A DNA stretch of 12,730 nt from Roseiflexaceae bacterium (GCA_014381165.1 JACMIM010000423.1:1-12730); one strand, 5' to 3'; positions 1-6,066 are shown, counted from the stretch's first letter. The notes: generated from the sequence alone by a model not told the origin. Numbers and translations are program-made.

Positions 1-201
1 CCGCGCATACTCGGTTGCGCGCAGCGCGTCCAGCGACCTGGTCGCCTGATACGCTGGGTAGCTGTGCTGAAAGCGCTGGAACACTGCATCCATTGGTTCG
101 TCGCAGCGAGGCAAGTGGGCGATGCGAACTGTCGGCGCGGCGTGTGCGGCGGTCGAAGCGCGTGCGGTCAAGCGCTGAACAAGCGGGCCAATGCTGGCCA
201 T
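1..201 (-). CDS. N-terminal part of a class-V aminotransferase / cysteine-desulfurase-like protein (cut by window edge)
   Basis: On the minus strand an open frame starts with ATG at 201 and runs off the left edge, giving 67 residues without a stop. The start is well supported: a strong Shine-Dalgarno (AGAAGGAG, minus strand around 210-217) lies about 7 nt upstream. The visible protein has a variable Ala-rich N-terminus, then a stretch ending in YPAYQATRSLDALRATEYAR. This resembles the lead-in of selenocysteine lyase/cysteine-desulfurase-like and MoCo-sulfurase-like proteins, where a segment like LDxLRxxEYxRLD precedes the first strand of the PLP fold. The catalytic Lys and PLP-binding motifs would lie outside the window, so activity cannot be judged. 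It starts only 29 nt after the stop of the upstream membrane-transporter gene and is probably co-transcribed with it. The family call rests on a short motif and is moderately uncertain; the existence of the gene is more secure. Confidence 0.6.
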   Translation of the reverse strand, partial: MASIGPLVQRLTARASTAAHAAPTVRIAHLPRCDEPMDAVFQRFQHSYPAYQATRSLDALRATEYAR

Positions 202-230
202 ATCGGTGCTCCTTCTTCTGTGTCGGGCTG

Positions 231-1430
231 CTAGCGCGGGGTGCAGGGTTCAGGGGCCAGGGACGCAGGAACCGGCTGTGTCGCTTCGGCACTTCGCCGT
301 GTAATCGCCGATCTAGCGTATCGGAGCAGGGTGGGAATCAGCAGGCTTGAAAGCGATGCGGCCCCGCCCCCAGTCACCGCGATCAACTGGGTGAACGAAG
401 CTGCACCAGTCAGGAGCAGCGCAAGGGCGACCAGCAGCCCAAACCCAGCCGGCAGCTGTGCCGCAAGCTGGCGGCTTCGCCCCTGCAACCGCGCGGGCAG
501 CTGTTCTTCGGCTAAGGTGTTGAGCACCAATGTGCAGCGCAAGGCGGTCATGCCAAGCAGCAAGAATCCGAGCAGCAGGGCCGGCAGACGAGCCGCTGGC
601 ACCGCCACCACCAGCAGGGGAATGCTCGCGCCAGCCGAGGCTGCCAGATCTGCGGTGCCCACCACACACGAGACGGCGACCGACCAAAGGGCAAACAGCA
701 CAACACCCGCAGCGACGCCCGCAGCGCTGCCACGCACGAATGCCTGCGGACTGCCGCCGTGGGGCAGCACCTGCTGTGCGACTGGGGCGACCAACATCGG
801 TGCAAAGAACAGCATCAGGCTCACGCCCAGCATCACAAGCGGTGACGTAAGCGTTGCTGGGGCTGCCGCCGCTTGCACATGTGGCAGCATGAGCAGCAGC
901 AGCAGCACAATTAAACCGATATTGAGCAGGCCAAGCCCAACAAGCAGGCGCGCGTCGAGCACCGCCCTGCCAAGCGAGAGCAGGATAATGATCAGGCCAC
1001 AACCCGCAGCGCCGATCAGCGCGGGTGTTCCGGTGAGGTCCGCAAAACTGTGTGCCAGCCCCACAATACTTGCCAGGAGTGCCAGAAAGAACAGCGCCGC
1101 CGCGCTTCCCAGCGTTAGCGGCAGGCCCCACGCGCCCAGCTGATCGTGCGCAAGCTTGGCCAGCGAGGGCACAACCCCGTGCCGCGTGAAGTAGGCCGCG
1201 ATCGACCGTGCAGTCCACGCAGTCGTAACGATGTTGAGCGCGCCAATCACGAGGAGAATCAACAGCCCGCGCACAAGGCCCACCTGAGCAACGGCAATCG
1301 GCAGGGCCAGCAGCCCCTGCGGCAAGCTGAGTGCTAGCGTGAGCAGCGCCGAGTACGCCACTTGGCGTGCGGCGCTGCTTGCGCGGGGCGACACCGGCTT
1401 TGAACGGTTATGTGTCGATAAAAATGTCAT
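231..1430 (-). CDS. Amino-acid permease-like multi-spanning membrane protein (APC superfamily, AAAP/HAAAP-like)
   Basis: The 399-residue protein is almost entirely hydrophobic with about 10-11 predicted membrane spans and a short cytoplasmic-looking basic N-terminus. Near residues 35-55 it has QGLLALPIAVAQVG, which resembles the first-helix signature of aromatic/neutral amino-acid transporters of the AAAP/HAAAP branch of the APC superfamily (GxLxLPxAxxxxG). Such proteins are inner-membrane secondary transporters, usually proton- or sodium-coupled. The length fits the family (about 400 residues). I chose ATG 1430, preceded by a weak GAAAG box; a TTG 12 codons upstream at 1466 is possible but has no better ribosome site. 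The 3' end is 29 nt from the start of the next leftward gene, which suggests a two-gene operon. It is divergent from the rightward catabolic cluster, so a link with that cluster is only positional. The substrate cannot be deduced. Confidence 0.8.
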   Translation of the reverse strand: MTFLSTHNRSKPVSPRASSAARQVAYSALLTLALSLPQGLLALPIAVAQVGLVRGLLILLVIGALNIVTTAWTARSIAAYFTRHGVVPSLAKLAHDQLGAWGLPLTLGSAAALFFLALLASIVGLAHSFADLTGTPALIGAAGCGLIIILLSLGRAVLDARLLVGLGLLNIGLIVLLLLLMLPHVQAAAAPATLTSPLVMLGVSLMLFFAPMLVAPVAQQVLPHGGSPQAFVRGSAAGVAAGVVLFALWSVAVSCVVGTADLAASAGASIPLLVVAVPAARLPALLLGFLLLGMTALRCTLVLNTLAEEQLPARLQGRSRQLAAQLPAGFGLLVALALLLTGAASFTQLIAVTGGGAASLSSLLIPTLLRYARSAITRRSAEATQPVPASLAPEPCTPR

Positions 1431-1481
1431 GCTGCGCTTTCTACCTTCATACGGGCGCTGTCTCAAGCTGCTTATAGGGAG

Positions 1482-1643
1482 TAGGAGTTACGCAGTTGGC
1501 GGTTCCTGCCTGCGGCAGCATGGAAGATGTATCTTTTTTGTTTCGGCTTTTGGCGCTCTGCACCAAAAGCCGAAACAATTATTCGTTAGTTCCACCCCCG
1601 CCGCAGGCGAAATGAAAGCGCTTGGGCAATTGCGTAACTCCTA
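1482..1643. mobile_element. MITE-like element with 17-bp terminal inverted repeats and TA ends
   Basis: The left end TAGGAGTTACGCAGTTG (1482-1498) is matched in inverted orientation by CAATTGCGTAACTCCTA (1627-1643), 16 of 17 positions. The outermost TA at both ends could be a TA target duplication as made by IS630/Tc1-mariner-type transposases, leaving a core of about 158 bp. There is no credible coding capacity inside. A second, inner pair, GCCTGCGGC (1508-1516) and GCCGCAGGC (1600-1608), is also inverted. The interior carries a perfect 16-bp hairpin at 1538-1578. The ends resemble TAGGACTTACGCA-type IS/MITE termini that I recall from cyanobacteria and Chloroflexota; I could not check this. 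It sits between two divergent genes. Confidence 0.65.
1538..1578. repeat. Perfect inverted repeat / hairpin 1
   Basis: The arms TTGTTTCGGCTTTTGG (1538-1553) and CCAAAAGCCGAAACAA (1563-1578) are perfectly complementary over 16 bp with a 9-nt loop. It lies inside the MITE-like element. It is not placed as a terminator for either neighbour, since both genes read away from it. A close relative with compensatory changes lies at 1644-1686. Confidence 0.85.
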
Positions 1644-1686
1644 GTTGTTTCGGTCTTTGGCGTCAAACACCAAAGACCGAAACAAC
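1644..1686. repeat. Perfect inverted repeat / hairpin 2, covarying with hairpin 1
   Basis: The arms GTTGTTTCGGTCTTTGG (1644-1660) and CCAAAGACCGAAACAAC (1670-1686) pair over 17 bp with a 9-nt loop. Compared with hairpin 1, two adjacent positions differ (CT versus TC) and both are compensated in the opposite arm, so the stem is kept. It starts directly after the right terminus of the MITE-like element. Confidence 0.85.
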
Positions 1687-1742
1687 AGAAGTAAAAGTAC
1701 CATGCCCGCCACAGGCGAAAAATACTGCGAGCGAAAGTCCTA
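1644..1742. repeat. Degenerate second copy of the element's right half
   Basis: This stretch repeats the order seen in 1538-1643: hairpin, then a CCCGCC(A/G)CAGGCGAAA box about 60 nt after the start of the hairpin (1597 in copy 1, 1705 in copy 2), then a terminus ending in TCCTA. The terminus here is GCGAAAGTCCTA (1731-1742), compared with GCGTAACTCCTA in copy 1. The stretch between box and terminus is poorly conserved. It may be a partial tandem duplication or an older insertion of a related element. Confidence 0.55.
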
Positions 1743-1753
1743 AACATATCAAG

Positions 1754-1780
1754 CTTCGCGAACGTAGCGGCTTTGGGTGA
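1754..1780 (+). repeat. Leader repeat upstream of the creatininase-family gene
   Basis: The sequence ending TAGCGGCTTTGGGTGA is one of several intergenic copies related to TTGCGGCTTTGCGTGAG. It ends 21 nt before the ATG. Other copies precede the two SDR genes, the M20 gene, the binding-protein gene, the TIM-barrel gene and the P450 gene. Confidence 0.45.
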
Positions 1781-1801
1781 TTCTTGCAGAAAGGAGCGAT
1801 T

Positions 1802-2632
1802 ATGGCGCGCAACGCGGAGAATCTGTATGTCGTCAAGGCTCCCAAGACGCTGTACGAAATGACCAGCGCCGAGGTTGGCGCGGCGCTGGAGAACACGAAA
1901 ACGGTACTCATCCCCGTCGGTGCGACCGAGGACCACGGGGCGCACTTGCCGCTCGGCACCGATATGTTCGAGGCACGTGAGATCTGCCGCCGCGCTGGGG
2001 CCGCACTTGACGCAGTCGGCTGCCCGGTGGTGATTGGCCCGACCATCCCGTTCGGTGTCTCGACCTTCCATATGGGGTTTCCCGGCACAATCACGCTTAC
2101 CTCCAACACGCTTATTCTTGTGCTGAAGGAAGTCATGATGAGCTTGTACCAGCACGGTTTTCGCAACATGTGCCTGATCCATGGGCACGACGGCAACCTT
2201 CCGCAGATGATGGTCGCCGCACAGGATGTTGTCAATGAGACGCCCGACGCAACGGTTGTTGTGATGAACTGGATGGTCGAATTGGCCAAAGCCTATGCCG
2301 CTGGCCTTGGCAAAAGCCGTAAAGGTGAATCGCACGGCGGCGAGGGCGAAACGGCCCGAATTATTGCGACCCATCCTGAGCTGGTGGATATTGCCAAGGC
2401 GCGAACCTTCTACCTGCAGCCGCACGAACTGCGTAAAATTCAAAGCCCCGAGCACATGAAGAGCGGCGGTGGGCTGTTTTACCCAACCCGCAGCTACAAA
2501 GCGCTCACGCCCGTCGGCTCGATCGGCGACCCGTCGCTTGCGACCGAGGAGACAGGCGAGCAGGGCTACGATGTGATCGTCAACTGGTTGGTCGGCATCA
2601 TCAAGCGTGATTTCTTTGACGAAGCGACGTGA
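1802..2632 (+). CDS. Creatininase-family amidohydrolase
   Basis: The 276-residue protein has the signatures of the creatininase superfamily (metal-dependent hydrolases of cyclic amides and related C-N bonds; the family also includes MftE-type peptidases and formamide deformylases). VGATEDHGAHLPLGTD (about 39-54) supplies likely ligands E43, H45 and D54. HGHDGN (127-132) supplies H129, and SHGGEGETA (177-185) is the usual later acidic motif. The usual NGHGGN is written here as HGHDGN, as is seen in divergent members. ATG 1802 is chosen because AGAAAGGAG lies 5-12 nt upstream; an upstream TTG at 1784 would place that site inside the gene. It is probably cytoplasmic, with no signal peptide. It is the first gene of the rightward cluster and is followed after 49 nt by an SDR gene. 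Hydrolysis of an amide or lactam is inferred from the family; true creatininase activity is not implied. Confidence 0.9.
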   Translation: MARNAENLYVVKAPKTLYEMTSAEVGAALENTKTVLIPVGATEDHGAHLPLGTDMFEAREICRRAGAALDAVGCPVVIGPTIPFGVSTFHMGFPGTITLTSNTLILVLKEVMMSLYQHGFRNMCLIHGHDGNLPQMMVAAQDVVNETPDATVVVMNWMVELAKAYAAGLGKSRKGESHGGEGETARIIATHPELVDIAKARTFYLQPHELRKIQSPEHMKSGGGLFYPTRSYKALTPVGSIGDPSLATEETGEQGYDVIVNWLVGIIKRDFFDEAT

Positions 2633-2635
2633 AGG

Positions 2636-2663
2636 TTTGCGCACGTTGCGTCTTGGGGTGAGA
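2636..2663 (+). repeat. Leader repeat upstream of SDR 1
   Basis: This copy, containing ACGTTGCGTCTTGGGGTGAG, occupies most of the 49-nt gap between the creatininase-family gene and SDR 1. It ends 18 nt before the start codon. Confidence 0.4.
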
Positions 2664-2681
2664 TAGCGATTGGGAGCCGAT

Positions 2682-3437
2682 ATGGCACGACTAAGCGGCA
2701 AAACAGCCATCGTCACGGGCGCGGCAGCGGGAAACGGCCAAGCGATCGCGTTGCGCTTCGCCGAGGAGGGCTGCAACCTCGCGCTTTCGGATGTGAACCT
2801 TTCTGCGGTGCAGGAGACGGCGGCGCAATGCACTGCGCTAGGTGTGCGCGCTTCCGCCGAGCGTACCGATGTCACCGCACGCGCCGAGGTCGAAATGATG
2901 GTCGAGGCAGCATGGGCCAACTTTGGCACGGTCGATATTCTGGTCAACAACGCTGGAATCTTCTTCAACGCCGCCTTTGATGAAATGAGCGACGATCAGT
3001 GGCGACGTATGCTCGACACAAATCTGACCAGCGTGTTTCTGGTCAGCCAAACGGTCATCCGGCATTGGTTAGCTGCCGAGCGTGGCGGCGCGATTGTCAA
3101 TCTGGCCTCGATCAGCAGCTCGGTCGCGTTTACGCGCTCGGCGCACTACTGCGCGGCAAAAGCTGGGGTCACGGCGCTTTCGCGCTGTCTGGCACTCGAG
3201 TACGGCCCGCGCGGGGTCCGCTCGAACTGCCTTGCACCCGGTATCATCGAGACGGCCATGACCCGGCCCGCGCTTGGTGACCCGGCGACGGTCACAGACT
3301 GGATGCGGCGTATCCCGCTCAAGCGCGTGGGCCAGCCGCGCGATGTCGCCGATGGCGCGCTGTTTCTGGCATCCGACGAATCGGCCTACATCACAGGCGA
3401 CATGCTGTACATCGACGGCGGGTGGATGGTGGAGTAA
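2682..3437 (+). CDS. Short-chain dehydrogenase/reductase (SDR 1)
   Basis: This is a classical SDR of 251 residues, a typical length. The cofactor loop TGAAAGNG lies at 12-19, D37 at the end of the second strand points to NAD(H) rather than NADP(H), and NNAG is at 89-92. The full catalytic set N114, S143, Y156 and K160 is present (YCAAK motif). The C-terminus has the usual S-Y-x-T-G-x-x-x-x-x-D-G-G segment. SDRs of this type oxidise a secondary alcohol or reduce a ketone in the cytoplasm; the substrate is not predictable. The start is ATG 2682, with GGGAG 5 nt upstream; an in-frame TTG at 2670 would place the GGGAG inside the coding region. It is the second gene of the cluster and is followed by a second SDR with the same spacing of active-site positions. 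Confidence 0.95.
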   Translation: MARLSGKTAIVTGAAAGNGQAIALRFAEEGCNLALSDVNLSAVQETAAQCTALGVRASAERTDVTARAEVEMMVEAAWANFGTVDILVNNAGIFFNAAFDEMSDDQWRRMLDTNLTSVFLVSQTVIRHWLAAERGGAIVNLASISSSVAFTRSAHYCAAKAGVTALSRCLALEYGPRGVRSNCLAPGIIETAMTRPALGDPATVTDWMRRIPLKRVGQPRDVADGALFLASDESAYITGDMLYIDGGWMVE

Positions 3438-3445
3438 CGTGCGTA

Positions 3446-3507
3446 TGCAAAGCCGCAAAGGCCACAACAGATATGAGTTCGAAACTCTGCGATGGTTGCG
3501 GCTTTAC
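3446..3507 (+). repeat. Long hairpin in the SDR 1 - SDR 2 gap
   Basis: AAAGCCGCAA (3449-3458) pairs perfectly with TTGCGGCTTT (3496-3505). The apex can form a second small stem, GAGTT (3475-3479) with AACTC (3483-3487), and CCA (3462-3464) with TGG (3493-3495) extends the base-pairing. The right arm is part of the leader-repeat motif, so this looks like two copies of the repeat facing each other. There is no T-run after it, so it is not a canonical terminator. Confidence 0.6.
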
Positions 3508-3513
3508 GTGAGA
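3485..3513 (+). repeat. Leader repeat upstream of SDR 2
   Basis: The copy contains GGTTGCGGCTTTACGTGAGA and ends 10 nt before the ATG, so it overlaps the place where a Shine-Dalgarno would be expected. No better ribosome site is visible. Confidence 0.45.
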
Positions 3514-3523
3514 AACAAACGTG

Positions 3524-4276
3524 ATGGGCGAACGGCTAGCAGAAAAAGTTGCTGTCATCACTGGCGGCTCCTCGGGCATTGGCTTGGCCAGCGCACGATT
3601 ATTTGTGGCTGAGGGCGCGCGGGTAGTGGTTGCGGCCCGCGACGCCGAGCGTGGTGCGGCGGCGGTGGCAGCACTACGCGCGAGTGGCGGCGACGCGCGC
3701 TATGTGCCCTGCGACGTAACCAGCGCCGAGCATGTCGCGCGCCTGGTCGAGACGACGCTGGCTGCCTACGGTCGGCTCGATATTCTGTTCAACCATGCCG
3801 GGGCCAACCGTGCAGCCCGGGTGACTGAACTGGACGAGGCCGAATGGGACGCGCTGCTGAATGTGAACCTGAAGAGCGTCTACCTGGGCTGCCGCTTTGC
3901 CATCCCAGCCATGCTCGTGAACGGCGGTGGGTGCATCGTCAATACTGCGGGAACGTTTGGCTTGGTAGCGCGTCCTGCGCAGGCGGCGTACTGCGCAGCC
4001 AAAGCCGCCGTCATCCACCTGACGCGGCAGATGGCGTTGGACTACGGTCCACAGGGCGTGCGTGTCAACTGCATCTGCCCGGGCTATATTGATACGCCGC
4101 TCACCGCCGGGGTTCCCGCCGCCATGCGCGCGAGCATAATCGCCGCGCAGCCACTGCGCCGTGCGGGCAAACCCGAGGATATTGCCGAAGCTGCGCTGTA
4201 CCTGGCTTCCGACGCTAGCAGCTTTGTGACCGGCGTAGCCCTGCCGGTGGATGGCGGGCAGCTTGTGTCGGGGTGA
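3524..4276 (+). CDS. Short-chain dehydrogenase/reductase-like protein (SDR 2) lacking the catalytic serine
   Basis: This 250-residue SDR has TGGSSGIG at 13-20, an ARD end to the second strand (R39, suggestive of NADP), NHAG (90-93) in place of NNAG, N115, and YCAAK with Y156 and K160. The serine expected 13 residues before the tyrosine is Gly143 (VNTAGTFG); the flanking Thr144 or Thr141 might take over, or activity may be reduced. Aligned residue by residue with SDR 1, the segment has no gap, so the substitution is real unless it is a sequencing error. The start is ATG 3524; the preceding GTG at 3521 is equally possible and neither has a clear Shine-Dalgarno. It follows SDR 1 by 86 nt and precedes the RidA-like gene by 35 nt. 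The two SDRs may act in series or as a pair; that is inference. Confidence 0.93.
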   Translation: MGERLAEKVAVITGGSSGIGLASARLFVAEGARVVVAARDAERGAAAVAALRASGGDARYVPCDVTSAEHVARLVETTLAAYGRLDILFNHAGANRAARVTELDEAEWDALLNVNLKSVYLGCRFAIPAMLVNGGGCIVNTAGTFGLVARPAQAAYCAAKAAVIHLTRQMALDYGPQGVRVNCICPGYIDTPLTAGVPAAMRASIIAAQPLRRAGKPEDIAEAALYLASDASSFVTGVALPVDGGQLVSG

Positions 4277-4311
4277 TTTGTGGCGTTGCATGAACTGCTT
4301 GTAGGTGAACA

Positions 4312-4695
4312 ATGGAACGTATGCCAATTCTAACCGACGGCGCGCCCATCCCCACGAGCGGCTACAGCCAGGCATTGCGGGTCGGCAACCTTGTCGTCAC
4401 CTCGGGGTACCTTGGCACACACCCGGATGGGTCAGGTGTTGTCAAGGGCGGCTTCGAGGCCGAGGTGCGGCAGGCACTCGACAACATCAAGGCGGTGCTG
4501 GAAGCCGCTGGCTGCGGACTCCACCAGGTGGTTCGGGTCAACGTTTCGCTCGCCGAGGTCAGCCGCTTTGCCGAGATGGACGCGATCTACTGCGAGTACT
4601 TCTCGCTGCCCTACCCTACCCGCAACACCATCGGCGTAAAGGAATTATGGGGTGGCGCTCAGGTCGGCTTCGACGTATGGGCGATGGTTGATTAG
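4312..4695 (+). CDS. RidA/YjgF/YER057c/UK114-family protein
   Basis: The 127-residue protein matches the RidA family in length and pattern: GYSQALRVGNLVVTSG near 17-32, the NIKAVLEAAG helix near 58-67, and PTRNTIGV near 102-109. The latter contains the conserved arginine (R104) that in RidA binds the carboxylate of the substrate. The usual terminal glutamate region (VEIEAIA) reads VGFDVWAM, with Asp at or near the Glu position. RidA proteins hydrolyse reactive enamine/imine intermediates to ketone plus ammonia; some subfamilies act as dedicated pathway deaminases next to amino-acid or nitrogen catabolism genes. The start is ATG 4312 with a weak AGGTGA upstream; ATG 4321 is an alternative. It lies 35 nt after SDR 2. 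The context suggests that the pathway generates an imine or enamine. Confidence 0.93.
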   Translation: MERMPILTDGAPIPTSGYSQALRVGNLVVTSGYLGTHPDGSGVVKGGFEAEVRQALDNIKAVLEAAGCGLHQVVRVNVSLAEVSRFAEMDAIYCEYFSLPYPTRNTIGVKELWGGAQVGFDVWAMVD

Positions 4696-4732
4696 CAACG
4701 AGAACACGAAGAACGCGCAGCAAGCCTATTTC

Positions 4733-4809
4733 AGTTGTAAACGCGCGAAGCGCAAAGCGGGGGTTGGGGGCGCAGCCCCGAGAAAACCCCCTCTCCCACG
4801 GTTACAACT
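4733..4809. repeat. Nested G/C-run inverted repeat between the RidA and M20 genes
   Basis: Three nested inverted repeats share a centre: AGTTGTAA (4733-4740) with TTACAACT (4802-4809); GGGGGTT (4759-4765) with AACCCCC (4785-4791); and GGGGC (4767-4771) with GCCCC (4775-4779) around a GCA loop. This could fold as a strong compound stem and may terminate or attenuate the upstream transcript, although no T-run follows directly. I recall very similar GGGGGTT-GGGGGCGCAGCCCC sequences scattered through Chloroflexota genomes, so it is probably a dispersed intergenic repeat. The rest of the 159-nt gap carries nothing else recognisable except a CTTTGTGCCCTTTGTG leader copy (4830-4845). Confidence 0.7.
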
Positions 4810-4828
4810 CCGGTAGGATTGTTCTTAA

Positions 4829-4848
4829 GCTTTGTGCCCTTTGTGATA
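4829..4848 (+). repeat. Leader repeat upstream of the M20 gene
   Basis: This copy reads CTTTGTGCCCTTTGTGATAA in tandem CTTTGTG form. It ends about 7 nt before the ATG. It is more diverged from the other copies and is assigned by its position and its CTTTGNG units. Confidence 0.35.
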
Positions 4849-4854
4849 ACAATT

Positions 4855-6066
4855 ATGAATGAATCTGTTCTCACGCAATTCGAAGCGCACGAGCCGGTGG
4901 AATTGGCGCAGCACCTGATCCGCATCCCGTCGCTTCTGTGGCACGAATCGACGGTTGGACGCTGGACTGCGGATTGGCTGCACGAGCGCGGGTTCGAGGT
5001 CGAACTTCAGGAGGTGCCATTGCGTGATGGCCGCGTGACGCACCAGGCAATCGGGCGGCTACGCGGCGATGGGAGCGGGCCGAGCCTCATGTTATGCGGA
5101 CACACCGACACCAGCGATTGGAATGGTCGCCCGTTTCGTGAGGACCAGTGGACGCATGGCCCGTGGTCGGGCGAGATCGAGGATGGCTATTTGTACGGCC
5201 TAGGCGCGATCAATATGAAGGGCGGCCTCGCGGCAATGCTAATGGCTGCCGAGGCCCTGCGCCGCAGTGGCGTGCCGCTGCGGGGCGATTTAGTGGTGGC
5301 GTGTGTGGTCGCGGAAACCGGCGGCGGCGTGGGCGCGCAGCACCTGATCGCCAGCGGCCTGCGCACCGATTACTGTATCGTGACCGAAGCCAGCAACCTC
5401 GATGTCGGCACGATTTCGGTGGGCTATGTGCAGGGCAAGGTGCGCGTAACAGGCGAATTCAAGCACCGTGTGCCATACGTCAACCCAATCGAAAAGATCG
5501 GCAAAGTCATCGACGCCTTCAGCCCATCGTACCAACAGATTCCGCCGCAAAGCTGGCTGCGCTACATGCCGCACCCGCTCATCCCAGGATTTCCGGCGAT
5601 GGCCGTGCGGAATATCGAGCATTTCCAAGACACGACCACGCTTATGTTCGATCTGCGGATCGTGCCAGGGATGACCGAAGAACGCGTGCGCGAGGATATG
5701 CAGGTGGTGCTCGACCAGATCGCCGCCGCCGACCCAGATTTTCACGCCGAGCTAGTCATTCCGCAAAGCGAGCAGCAGCCAAACATGCCCGCCCGCGAGG
5801 CCACGCCCGCCACGTCGCCAGTCGTCGCTGCGCTCGTTCGCGCGCACCAGCAGGCGGTGGGCCAGCAGCCAATCGTCGGCGCGGGCCACCGGATCGGGGC
5901 GACAGCAGACACATGCCATTTCAAGGGCGTCGGCATTGCGTGTGTCGAATATGGCCCCGGCTTTATCCCGATTTGGCCCATGGTCGACGAGCGGATCGAG
6001 GTGGCGCAGATTGTGACGGCGACGCGGGTGCTGGCGATCACGGCAGCTGGACTCCTGACAGAGTAA
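4855..6066 (+). CDS. M20-family (ArgE/DapE-like) peptidase/deacylase homologue with altered metal site
   Basis: The 403-residue protein has the ArgE/DapE/CPG2-like layout: an N-terminal catalytic half, a lid/dimerisation domain near 185-290 (GKVRVTG then EFKHRVPYVNPIEKIGKVI, H204 retained), and a C-terminal catalytic part. The first metal motif, CGHTDTSDW (H83, D85), is intact. The GRGxxDMKGG motif reads GLGAINMKGG, so the bridging Asp is Asn120. The usual Glu-Glu pair reads E154-T155. The Glu of the GEP-like motif is present as E178. The final AHxxDE histidine position reads Pro375 (WPMVDE). The family normally uses two zinc ions to hydrolyse amide bonds of N-acyl or peptide substrates, so this member may bind one metal or have changed chemistry. 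The start is ATG 4855; an upstream TTG at 4819 is unlikely. No signal peptide, so cytoplasmic. It follows the RidA gene after 159 nt. Confidence 0.9.
   Translation: MNESVLTQFEAHEPVELAQHLIRIPSLLWHESTVGRWTADWLHERGFEVELQEVPLRDGRVTHQAIGRLRGDGSGPSLMLCGHTDTSDWNGRPFREDQWTHGPWSGEIEDGYLYGLGAINMKGGLAAMLMAAEALRRSGVPLRGDLVVACVVAETGGGVGAQHLIASGLRTDYCIVTEASNLDVGTISVGYVQGKVRVTGEFKHRVPYVNPIEKIGKVIDAFSPSYQQIPPQSWLRYMPHPLIPGFPAMAVRNIEHFQDTTTLMFDLRIVPGMTEERVREDMQVVLDQIAAADPDFHAELVIPQSEQQPNMPAREATPATSPVVAALVRAHQQAVGQQPIVGAGHRIGATADTCHFKGVGIACVEYGPGFIPIWPMVDERIEVAQIVTATRVLAITAAGLLTE

Noticed and set aside
241..1143. Plus-strand open frame of 300 codons opposite the permease
   Set aside because: The translation is rich in Ala, Ser, Arg and Pro with no membrane or domain pattern, while the minus strand encodes a clear multi-span transporter with a ribosome site.
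1538..1578. Hairpin 1 as an intrinsic terminator
   Set aside because: Neither flanking gene ends here; both start and read away from the region. No clean T-run follows in either direction.
1482..1742. CRISPR-like array
   Set aside because: Only two hairpin copies with diverged sequence and no regular spacers. The terminal inverted repeats fit a transposon-derived element better.
1586..2968. Long minus-strand open frame (about 460 codons) opposite the creatininase-family gene and the start of SDR 1
   Set aside because: It crosses the repeat elements, lies antisense to two genes with clear family motifs, and its translation shows no recognisable domain. High-GC coding DNA often yields such antisense frames.
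4819..4854. N-terminal extension of the M20 protein from TTG 4819
   Set aside because: The added residues come from the CTTTGTG leader repeat and no ribosome site precedes the TTG. ATG 4855 gives a family-like N-terminus.
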